Part shown: positions 1-6,303 of the stretch, piece after piece
Layout: each line of letters starts with the position of its first letter
Numbering within the stretch: position 1 is the first letter of the stretch
DNA from: Candidatus Omnitrophota bacterium
Lineage (GTDB): Bacteria; Omnitrophota; Gorgyraeia; Zapsychrales; Fredricksoniimonadaceae
Assembly: GCA_016789035.1 (NCBI GenBank)
Contig: JAEUSC010000377.1
Location: forward strand, 1-6,303
Length of the DNA: 6,303 bases
Direction of reading: 5' to 3'
Program-made: the position numbers and the translations under genes
The notes under the pieces: generated by a model
Seen by the model: only the letters and a program-made list of their open reading frames with translations
Databases searched by the model: none
What the model was told of the DNA's origin: nothing

Positions 1-3000
1 TTCCATGCCGGCACCAAGGCGCTTAACATCACGACAGTCCCCGCGCTTATGAAACTTAGTTTGAGCATCTCTTCAATGGTTTTGCTGCGCAGTTCATCTA
101 AATGATTGATGCCGTGGTTGTGTAATTGTGTAACGATCCGTTTGACCAACAGACGCTGGCTCGGATAGTACTTCATCAGCCGTTGATCCAGGTCCGTCAT
201 CGGACGCGCCGCGGCGGTCTTTGAAGTTTTTGACCGTGTGGTGCCAGTTGCATCCTCAGGATGGAGCAATCGGTAAATCTGTCCGCCTCTAGATCCGCTT
301 AGCCCGTTGATCAATTTGAATTCTCTTAAGGAAATACCGGCGAGCGAGACATTTTCATTTTTCATTAAGTATTCCTTAATGGCTTTGATGGCACTTGTCT
401 TGGCGGCCTGAGGGAAGGGTAATATTCTTGCTAATAAATCTAAATCGTTACGGATGAAGGCTAACCGGTCATCCGAGGCTGTTACGTCCGTGACGGTTTG
501 AATGGACGAGCTGGACGAATAATCATCATTCGATTGATCGTCGATCGGCAGATTCTTACTGCGATAATTTTTCAACAGCAAATTAAGGAACGCTTGTGTG
601 AACCGCGTTTTCAAATGCCCGGATACTTTCTCCAATAAACGCTGGGTCAGAATGTAGTGTTGGTCCTCTCCCTTTTTATAATGCAGGCGGCCCAAAATGT
701 TCGCCAGACGTTCAACAATCAATATCTTTTCACCCGGACTGTAGTCAATCTTTGAATGACCGCGGTCGATGTTTTGCGCAATCATTTGAACAACGGTCCT
801 GGTATAGGAATCAACCGACATCCGGTAGCGCATCGGCCGAAGTTCATTCTCAGACAAAAGTCTGGAACGGCTGGCAAACGTACGATCGATGGCGTTAAGG
901 ATCATTTCCAAAGATGCGAATTTAGGAGACCCTATTCTGCCAAACAGCCCGGGCTTTAGAGCCGCATTCTCGACGGGAACGAGAAGTTTTAAGTAGGACC
1001 GATTTAAGATCTCTCTGACATAGGAATCATCATGGTCCGCCGTTAACTCGATGATACGACGGAACTGTTGAATTCTTACCTCAGGGACAAGGGCACTGAT
1101 TTCCTTAGAGCGAGAGACATATTTCTTTTTGCTGTTTAAATCCCACAGCACATTTAATATGTCTTCTCGATTGTTAAGTGCGTAATGCCTGTCTAAGCGC
1201 TCTTGTAATATTTTCGTTCTAAATTCCAGATCGACCCACGCAAACGCATCTGCCAACGCGGTCCAAAGCAACCCGACCACCTGTTTCTTAAATAAACGCT
1301 CTTCCATGGATTGTCCCGAAACAATCCGAAGAGTTTGTTTAGCCAGTGTATAAAGACTTTCATAACGGCGTTCAAGGAGCCCCTGGGTCTTCTGCACAAA
1401 AATCTCTTCGGATTGCGCGTCATTGATGAAATGACTGACATATCGCCCACTATACTTGGTCTGATAACTGCCTTCTTCTTCTCTGTAACTTTCCTTGAGC
1501 CGATTAAGAGCATTTATCAACGTTGGAGACGTCATGGACACGTCTTGGTGTGGTGTGGCCGGGACCGGCATCTGAACAGATGGGACAATGCGTTTCTTTC
1601 CTGTATCCTTCGATTGCGTAGGACGCTCGGCCTCACCGTTAGGCGTCGGGCCGGACACTGTCTGGATAAATTCTTTCGCCGGACCTTGAGCCAATTCAGC
1701 CAGATTACGGATGGATTCATACACTCGCGAGGTCGGTATCGCTCCCTTGCGAATGCGATAAATGGTTGAGAAGTTGACCACCCCGTTGGTTTTTGCCGCA
1801 ATCTCTTCGATGGTAAAACCTTGCTGAACCAACATATTTATGATTTGTATCGTTGTCTCGGCGCGAACCTGCGGTGCATCCTCCAACAAGAAATGAATGG
1901 TATCCAAGACCTTCTTGCGGTTGGCACTGCGCGCCACGCTGCCTTTCTGGCCCTTCTCAGGGGAAACCATACGAGCCATGCGTCTGACATCACGCTCGGT
2001 CATATGGGAATGCTGGGCGATGGACCGCATTGAAATCTTTTGAGCCGTGGCCTTGATAAAGGCCTGACGCAATTCTTCCAGAGGACTCATTCTTGTCGAA
2101 AGGCTTAAAAACAGACTGTGCATTCGTTGACCGGTTAATTCACTCACGGATCGGCCTTCAGAAATTTTTCTTAGAATCCCATAACTCAATTCGCCCTGGC
2201 TTAGCTGGGCCAAGTCTTCTAACTCATATCCTTGGTCGCGCAGCAGTCTCAATTTTTCCTTGAGATGATTTGAAGAAGCCGGCTTTTGCGCCGAGGAGGA
2301 AGCTGATTCTGCTTCAGCCAGCGTTCCATCGTAGATCCGAATAATTTTGATCCTGTTATGCAGGGCCGCCAACCTTAGAGAAGGAACAGGGCCGTCTCTC
2401 AAAGACAAGGCGACCATTTCCGACTCTTCTTCTTTCATTGCAAACACATGCGTATAAAAGGTCGTGATTTGGTCTCCGCGCACAGCAAACTTGGGAGCAT
2501 GATCATGGTATTTCGCCCAATTCAACGCTGTTGTCATCAACATACTGGCTAACCCGCGATTGCGGTAATGATAGAGAACCTCGATGGGATTCTGGCCGAA
2601 CGATTTGGGCGACCGATTGCGTCTTTGTTCCAAACTATGATAGAAGTAATTCATTGTTGAGAAGAAGACTTCGTCACGCCACAAATTGGCCAGCTCAAGA
2701 TGATAATTCAACTGACCCACGGTCTGCTCATGCCCACCGAACAAATGAGTCAAATAAAAATAACGGTGGCCAACCAACTGCTTAAATCGAATGACAAAAT
2801 ATTGTTTATAGCGGTCCTTGATCAACACAATGGCCTGCTCACCGAAGCGGTTCTTACCTCGCACATAAATTTCATTCTTGCCGGTACGCTTTAACGGCGA
2901 CGAGGCAGGTGTATTAATATATTCCTTCAATGCTTCTGTCTCAACAGGCGGATTGATCCACTGATCGTAATGATTCTCATCGATCTCAATTTCCAACACC

Positions 3001-6000
3001 AACAAACTTCTGTCCGTAATATTTCTTTGCAGTTGTCTCGTTAATCGGGCCTGTTCTATTTCTGACAGGGTTGCATTTTTAAGCAACGCTTGCAGAATGA
3101 CGATGTTCATATCAAAGAAGAACAAACGTCTTGTCTTTTTCCTGGCTTCGCGCGCCACATAAGCGGTTAAAGCCTGTTGCCGTGCCTGCACAAGAGCCAC
3201 ATCCTCCCCGTATCTAGAGAGTACCTGCAATCCGTAGCCAACCATCGAGGCCACGCCCAAAGCCGCTGCGATAATTTCATTGAGAGACAGCCCTGCAATA
3301 ACATCGACAGCTGAAGAAGCCGTGCTTTTCTTCAATGAATTGTAATATCTCAGACCCTTTTCTTGCTTGCGTTGGACCGCTGCGGGCAAGCGTGGATTGA
3401 GTTCTTCCAGGCGAATCGCCCAGAACACCGAATTGTTCCATAGCTGCTGAAGATCTCTAAATGGCGTTAACTTGTTTCCCTTTTCATCCAGCGGCATCAT
3501 GACCATCAGCAAATAGTTCTGCCTCTTTTTCACAACATCGCTGATTTTTTGATCAATGTCTTTAAGGACGCTGTAGAAAATGCTTCCGTGTTCCTTGGCA
3601 ATTGTCTTACGTTGATTAAAGACCGTCTTAATGAACCTCTGATATTCACGGCCCATACTCTTGGTAAGATCTTGAATAATCTGCATTTCCAAAGCCTGAT
3701 AGGGTTCCGTGCGCCCATTGTAGAAAATGCTTCGAAGCATGGTAAGAGCGTCGATCGCCACATCTTTCTGATATTCCAGCTGCTGGCTGAGCAATTGCTC
3801 CTCCTCCTTGGAGGAAGCCCACAGCTCTAAGGGGGAGCTGGCTTTTCTTTTGTTAACTTTTCCTGTCAAACGACCGGCGTTTTCGAGGATCTGGGTGACC
3901 CAGGCATTTATGAACGTCTTGTCACGGTTAAGTTTATTATTCAGCAACCGATTTAACTTCGCCCCGATGATGTCTTTTAGCCGATTTTCGGCTTCGGATT
4001 CGTGAACGTATTGACGGGCCCCCTGAACAAACATCTCGAATCTGCCGCCGTCGCCCAGAAAGTCATACGCTGACAAATCAGCCAGACTGATATCTTCATC
4101 AAACGCAACCCATTGATCAACGTATTTAGTCAACTGGATCTGTATCAGAGAAACCGATTTATCCTCGCTTGAAAGCTTCTTTGAACGGCTATGCCCATTT
4201 CTCATTGCGGCCTTCATCTCGACTGAGATCTTTTCGATGTCTTTGATAACAGCCATAATCTGTCCATCCGAGACTCTTACGGGGATCAGATGGCCGTCGG
4301 TGAGGCCCAGTAATCGGCCTTCGGAATCATCGATTCGGCCGATGGTGATTTTATCTTGGATAGGTTGGTGACCGTCTAAATCCTCCATGCGATCCGGATA
4401 TATGGCAACGAGGAAACTGGCAAGATCTCCCGTCAGTTTTCTTTTTTCAAGCACATCATGATAGAAGGTTTCGAATTTAATAAACTGCCAGTATCTCCAG
4501 GCCAAAATCAACCGTTCATCGTTTGAAAGCGGACGACCGGCAGCCCGTTTAACGACACTGCTTGCCGACGGTGCATTCTGGTTGTTCTTTTCAATCTCAC
4601 TCTTGGCAGTTAAAACATCTTCGGCCAATGCATGTAAGGCCTTTTCGTCAAATGCGCCCGCAACAATATTTGTGTCGATATTTCCAAATAATTTCACAAT
4701 CCTCGTATACCCTTCCAAACTGCGTTTAAAGAGCGTTTCTGGAACTTTTGACTCATTCGCTTGCTCCACAGCCGGATAGGTTATAAGCATACTCATTAAC
4801 GCACTGGGGTTGGAATTGATGGCGGTCAGAACGTCATCGTATAAGCTGACCACGGTGATCATGATGAGGTCAAAAAGCGTATCCACAGGAATCATGTCCT
4901 GGCCTCGAATCTGCCGGAGTTCGTTCAAAAGTCTGTTGGATTTTTGCAGACCCTCCTTAATCTTGGGAAGCTCTGAGACCTGTTGGCGTAGTGTCTTGTC
5001 AAACGGCTCATTATCTTTTGTAACCTTCAACTCCAACTGCTCGGGGAATCCCATCCAGTCCTGTTTCAGGACAAATAAATCGTACCGGATATTTTTGGCC
5101 TTAAACATTTTCTCTGCGGTACCAAAATCTGCCGATGCAATATCCGCGAACACCCGCTTCATGCCTTCAGAGATAGCGGCATCGAGCTCATGAATGAAGC
5201 CCATTTCCCTTCCCGCCTTGATAAGGGCAGCTCCTCTCATCTGTAAGGACCGTATGTCGATATCTTCTGCTGCATACAATTTCTGCAATTCTTCAATGAT
5301 CTTTCGATTTTTCGCGAAGGTAGTATTGAATCGCAGACTCTCTTTAGTATTGGTCACCTGAGCCAAGAATACTTCATCTAGCCATCTCTTGATGTAATCC
5401 AAAAATTGACCCAGTAAAATCGTCTGCCGGTTTGCGAACAGCCGCCGTTGCCTGAAATTTTCCTTGGCCTGTTTAAGGAACTCTTCAACAGCATTAATGC
5501 TATAAACAATCTTTTCATTTAACCCATTTAACCGCTCAAAGACATTCGCAGGAGTATTGATCAAAATTTCCCTCCCCCGGATTATGTCTTGAACCAGCTC
5601 TTGGAGCAGACCATAAATCTGCGTCTCATAAAGAACGGCACGATCCAATCGTTCTTGCCGTTCATTCATCACCGATAGATTCAAATGAACGGGCACGTCA
5701 ACGGGATCCAAAGCTCTGACAGCGCGATACATGTCAAAGTCGGTTACAGCGGCATTGATTCTCAAAGCATAACTTCCGAACGAATTGGGAACACGGTAAT
5801 AGTTTTCTAGCTCCTTGCTGAAATGATCGATGCTCTTTTGAATATCCGGCATATTCTCCTGGGATTGAGAGCTAAACACCTTATTGCCAAAATCTTCGCG
5901 GATCCCCAAGAGCCGGGACAATAGTTCTGTGGCCACGGCTTTGGAATACTCCTGAAGACTGAGGACGGCCGACTCAAGATCTGATAACTGACTATTAATG

Positions 6001-6303
6001 TCAAACACAAGGCCGGTTTCTGTCTTCAAAAATGCAATCATCTGATATTCACGCCGAATTTCATCCAAAAGTTCGACCATCTTTGATTTTGACAGGTACC
6101 ATTCATCTTTGGGCTGTGTCAGTCGTTCCCAGGATTCCAGAATCGCCGTGATATTCTGCTCAACAGCCTCGATCGCACGGAACCTAAACCGATCTTTCAG
6201 CTTTGTTGCTTCTTGTTTATAGGCGACAGCCAGATCTTGTTGGGCGCGGATACTTGTTTTGAATTTCTCGATTTTATGGCTAAACAACGCTTCCAATTTT
6301 CGG
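1..6303 (-). CDS. Internal part of a giant multidomain protein of unknown function (GNAT-like, multiple HTH, alpha-CTD-like)
   Basis: A single frame is open from 6302 to 3, giving 2,100 codons without a stop. I followed the codons across the whole window and the phase is constant, so no frameshift is visible. Neither end is present: the frame is already coding at the upper edge and still coding at base 1. In-frame ATG codons exist, but none follows a non-coding leader, so I choose no start. The product is rich in Leu, Glu, Lys, Arg and Gln and is largely helical. Recognisable modules, in order, are a GNAT-like fold (1143-1301), three XRE-like HTH units (1346-1539), a fourth weaker HTH (1970-2018) and an alpha-CTD-like helix-hairpin-helix (2049-2100). 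Short Ser/Ala/Pro linkers separate them. No signal peptide can be judged because the N-terminus is missing. The reading frame is near certain. The function is unknown; DNA association is inferred from the HTH units only. Confidence 0.96.
3..158 (-). other. Helix-hairpin-helix unit resembling the RNA polymerase alpha C-terminal domain, cut by the window edge (residues 2049-2100)
   Basis: The string QLHNHGINHLDELRSKTIEE (2059-2078), followed by MLKLSFISAGTVVMLSALV, matches the alpha-CTD layout. A helix ends in xxGI, then come a Thr/Leu-containing turn, DEL with a (S/K)T(I/E)EE helix, then a hairpin with Leu, Ile and Gly and a closing helix. In the alpha subunit this fold binds DNA upstream elements and transcription factors. 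Here it sits after HTH-like units in a giant protein, so it is a homologous or convergent module, not the rpoA gene. A generic helix-hairpin-helix is the main alternative. The frame continues past base 1, so more may follow. Confidence 0.45.
249..395 (-). other. Possible fourth helix-turn-helix (residues 1970-2018)
   Basis: Helix SAIKAIKEYLMKN is followed by ISLREFKLINGLSGSRGGQIYRLL (1990-2013). The order of a hydrophobic helix, a Gly-containing turn (NGLSGS) and a helix ending IYRLL resembles the HTH of XRE or resolvase-type proteins. The IYR triplet also occurs in HTH 3 (TIYRI). The Ala usual in the first HTH helix is Phe here, and two extra Gly weaken the fit, so this is a tentative call. 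Confidence 0.38.
465..551 (-). other. Ser/Asp-rich linker with a five-Ser run (residues 1918-1946)
   Basis: An acidic, Ser-rich 29-residue segment (IDDQSNDDYSSSSS, then Thr/Val/Asp) has no helix or core-strand pattern. The five Ser codons are mixed TCG, TCC and AGC, so it is selected as protein sequence and not a simple nucleotide repeat. It separates the preceding helical block from the C-terminal HTH-like part. Confidence 0.6.
552..1520 (-). other. Unassigned helical region (residues 1595-1917)
   Basis: About 320 residues of helical, charged sequence lie between two flexible linkers. Notable parts are an aromatic-rich helix (VVGLLWTALADAFAWVDLEF), a basic segment (NSKKKYVSRSKE) and several Leu-rich helices near the end (AFLNLLLKNY). 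The composition resembles the N-terminal helical regions, but I see no repeated sequence between them. No catalytic or metal-binding motif is visible and I recognise no family. Confidence 0.5.
1521..1655 (-). other. Pro/Thr/Ser-rich flexible linker (residues 1550-1594)
   Basis: This 45-residue stretch is poor in large hydrophobics, with pieces such as SGPTPNGEAERPTQSKD and MPVPATPHQD. It has many Pro, Thr, Ser and charged residues and no helix potential. It separates the HTH array from the next helical block and is the longest disordered-looking segment in the window. Confidence 0.65.
1686..1859 (-). other. XRE-like helix-turn-helix 3 (residues 1482-1539)
   Basis: This is the best HTH in the window. 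Helix IIQ..NMLVQQGF leads to TIEEIAAKTNGVVNFSTIYR (1497-1516), then IRKGAIPTSRVYESIRNLAEL. This is close to the XRE pattern: xTxEELAxK, a turn, a recognition helix with S-T-I, RxxxG, a Pro-Ser/Thr and a terminal helix. The only oddity is a slightly extended turn. It begins six residues after HTH 2 ends, so the three units form a compact array that could read an extended or repeated DNA site. Confidence 0.72.
1878..2090 (-). other. XRE-like helix-turn-helix 2 (residues 1405-1475)
   Basis: After helix LEELRQAFIKATA comes ISMRSIAQHSHMTERDVRRM (1423-1442), which has the HTH spacing: an Ile-Ala in the first helix, a polar turn and a recognition helix rich in Arg. A basic segment (MARMVSPEKGQKGSVARSA) and a final helix (KKVLDTIHFLLED) follow. 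The segment between HTH and final helix is longer and more basic than usual, so the unit is less typical than its neighbours. A resolvase-like or sigma-like HTH is an alternative reading. Confidence 0.5.
2094..2267 (-). other. XRE-like helix-turn-helix 1 (residues 1346-1403)
   Basis: The pattern follows the XRE/lambda-repressor family. A first helix (LKEKLRLLRDQGY) is followed by the HTH proper, ELEDLAQLSQGELSYGILRK with the ISEGRS turn (1360-1385), and a closing helix (QRMHSLFLSL). The match to the family consensus is in Leu-Arg at the start, LA at 1364-1365, a Ser-Ile-like recognition helix and xxEGR at 1382-1384. In this family the second HTH helix contacts DNA. It is the first of three such units in a row. 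Confidence 0.58.
2271..2306 (-). other. Ser/Ala linker SASSSAQKPASS (residues 1333-1344)
   Basis: This low-complexity 12-residue linker joins the end of the GNAT-like unit and a short strand region (IKIIRIYDG) to the first HTH. It contains two Ser-Ser clusters, the second as PASS, matching the PASSP linker ahead of the GNAT unit. Together they bracket the GNAT-like module. Confidence 0.6.
2400..2876 (-). other. GNAT-like N-acetyltransferase fold (residues 1143-1301)
   Basis: GNAT enzymes transfer an acetyl group from acetyl-CoA to an amine. The hallmark motif A, consensus (R/Q)xxGx(G/A), is seen as RNRGLAS at 1247-1253, preceded by a strand (IEVLYHY) and followed by a helix (MLMTTALNWAKYH), which is the expected order. 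Upstream are beta-strand-like stretches (NEIYVRG, QAIVLIK, YFVIRF) and VGQLNYHLE at 1195-1203, matching the GNAT strand pair that often begins with Gly. Downstream, TTFYTHVFAMK (1281-1290) recalls the FYxxxGF element, with the Gly replaced. About 159 residues is normal for the fold. Divergence at the C-terminal element means catalytic activity is uncertain; it may be a structural or degenerate copy. The substrate cannot be inferred. Confidence 0.62.
2898..2909 (-). other. ASSP linker motif, second copy (preceded by Pro; residues 1132-1136)
   Basis: PASSP followed by LKRTGKNEIY lies immediately before the first strand of the GNAT-like fold, about ten residues upstream. It repeats the ASSPL string of residues 821-825. 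Placed right at a domain start, it is the clearest linker of this type in the window. Confidence 0.55.
3219..3275 (-). other. Uncharged hydrophobic helix, possible membrane or buried segment (residues 1010-1028)
   Basis: Residues 1010-1028, IIAAALGVASMVGYGLQVL, carry no charge. Glu lies just before and Arg and Tyr just after. The length just suits a single membrane span, and the Ala/Gly content would also suit tight helix packing. It is the most membrane-like stretch in the window. The weak hydrophobicity of Ala, Gly, Ser and Gln, and the DNA-binding-type domains that follow, make a buried amphipathic helix equally plausible. If it does span a membrane, the GNAT and HTH modules would presumably face the cytoplasm. 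Confidence 0.35.
3312..3323 (-). other. TASS linker-like motif (residues 994-997)
   Basis: TASS follows a basic stretch ending LKKS and is followed by AVDVIAG. It resembles the other Ser-Ser linkers in this protein but lacks the Pro, so it is a weaker case. It marks the change from the charged helical block to a hydrophobic segment. Confidence 0.35.
3324..3830 (-). other. Unassigned helical region (residues 825-993)
   Basis: This is a helical, strongly charged block between the first ASSP linker and the TASS motif. It contains two copies of SIFY about 49 residues apart (in RSIFYNG and GSIFYSV), encoded by the same 14 bases at 3720-3733 and 3573-3586. The flanking residues do not align well, so this is weak evidence for an internal duplication. 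A short hydrophobic Met-rich strand (NYLLMVMMPLDEKG) follows. No family is recognised. Confidence 0.45.
3831..3842 (-). other. ASSP linker motif, first copy (residues 821-824)
   Basis: ASSP followed by Leu sits between a basic segment (NKRK) and an acidic helix (SKEEEQLL). The same ASSPL string recurs at residues 1133-1137 directly before the GNAT-like domain. The recurrence at domain edges suggests a standard inter-domain linker. I associate this type of linker with Omnitrophota proteins from memory; it was not checked here. Confidence 0.55.
3846..4556 (-). other. Unassigned region with a beta-rich insert (residues 583-819)
   Basis: The region begins with an aromatic-rich helical part, including LAWRYWQFIKFETFYHD. 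Residues 652-685 (4349-4248) then change character to short alternating hydrophobic strands with Gly/Asp turns (EGRLLGLTDGHLIP, then RVSDGQIMAV), as in a small beta-hairpin module. The remainder is helical and charged, ending in a Lys/Arg-rich tail (GKVNKRK) just before the ASSP linker. No family is recognised. The beta insert could be a small barrel or a hairpin decorating a helical domain; the sequence alone does not decide. Confidence 0.45.
4557..4574 (-). other. Short APSASS linker (residues 577-582)
   Basis: The small-residue stretch APSASS follows an Asn/Gln-rich run and is followed by the basic sequence KRAAGRPL. It separates two helical regions and resembles the Ser-Ser linkers seen later at 821, 994, 1133 and 1333. 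The following GRP with basic neighbours is reminiscent of an AT-hook, but the usual Arg before GRP is Ala here, so I do not call one. Confidence 0.5.
4575..6302 (-). other. Unassigned long alpha-helical region of the giant protein (residues 1-576)
   Basis: This is the first 576 residues of the frame. It has long runs of heptad-like Leu/Ile spacing mixed with Glu, Lys, Arg and Gln, for example around residues 1-50 and 240-330, and few Gly or Pro, so extended helical bundles or coiled coils are likely. I see no catalytic motif, Walker box, metal-binding Cys/His cluster or membrane span. The most hydrophobic stretch, LFDLIMITVVSLYDDV, is broken by acidic residues and looks like a buried helix rather than a membrane segment. 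I do not recognise a family. A scaffold or spacer role is only a guess. Confidence 0.6.

Noticed and set aside
3..158. Interpretation as the rpoA gene
   Set aside because: The alpha N-terminal domain is absent and the unit is in frame with HTH and helical blocks of the giant protein, so at most it is an alpha-CTD-like module.
1193..1513. A 106-codon minus-strand open frame in a different phase
   Set aside because: It overlaps the giant frame completely on the same strand but out of phase, and its Trp/Arg/Cys-rich product has no domain pattern. The in-phase reading gives coherent helical sequence.
1311..1769. A 152-codon plus-strand open frame
   Set aside because: It lies antisense to the well-formed minus-strand frame through the end of the HTH array, the Pro/Thr linker and the start of the next helical block. 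Its product is rich in Arg, Cys, Trp and Phe without domain character, as expected of a shadow frame.
3573..3733. A 14-base direct repeat (GTAGAAAATGCTTC) at 3573-3586 and 3720-3733
   Set aside because: Both copies encode SIFY in the same frame, 49 codons apart, but the neighbouring residues do not align, so a true domain duplication is not supported. I mention it only within the region entry.
3727..3740. A 14-base perfect palindrome ATGCTTCGAAGCAT
   Set aside because: It lies inside coding sequence, and one such palindrome is not surprising by chance in 6.3 kb. There is no loop, T-tract or partner site, so it is neither a terminator nor a clear operator.
4533..4556. AT-hook-like basic GRP motif (KRAAGRPL)
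   Set aside because: The core AT-hook needs Arg before Gly-Arg-Pro; here it is Ala, and only one copy is present.
4810..5193. A 127-codon plus-strand open frame
   Set aside because: It is fully antisense to the long helical region, has a Ser/Cys-rich composition without motifs, and no ribosome binding site stands out. It is a shadow of the minus-strand gene.

Overview
The window is one uninterrupted open reading frame on the minus strand. It runs through every codon from 6302 down to 3 (2,100 complete codons) with no stop, and neither a start nor a terminus is inside the window. There are no intergenic gaps, RNA genes, mobile elements, CRISPR arrays or transcription signals that I can support. 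Everything here is an internal piece of a very large protein of more than 2,100 residues. Residues below are numbered from the first complete codon at 6302-6300.

Layout in protein order (high to low coordinates). Residues 1-576 (6302-4575) are a long, charged, mostly alpha-helical stretch that I cannot assign to a family. A small Ser/Ala linker (577-582) leads into 583-819, which is helical with a short beta-rich, Gly/Asp-turn insert at 652-685. An ASSP-type linker (821-824) precedes another helical block (825-993). A TASS motif (994-997) and an uncharged 19-residue hydrophobic segment (1010-1028) follow. A second ASSP linker (1133-1136) introduces a GNAT-like acetyltransferase fold (about 1143-1301). 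After a Ser/Ala linker come three consecutive helix-turn-helix units of XRE/lambda-repressor type (1346-1539), a Pro/Thr/Ser linker (1550-1594), a fourth large helical block (1595-1917), a Ser/Asp-rich linker (1918-1946), a weaker HTH-like unit (1970-2018), and at the window edge a helix-hairpin-helix unit resembling the RNA polymerase alpha C-terminal domain (2049-2100).

The organism is a bacterium with roughly balanced base composition. Giant genes and short ASSP-like linkers next to GNAT-like and XRE-like modules fit, in my recollection, Omnitrophota (former candidate phylum OP3), which are known for giant proteins. This is an inference, because no marker gene is present. The biological role is unknown. 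The visible modules suggest a cytoplasmic, nucleic-acid-associated mosaic protein, but most of the length has no recognised fold.
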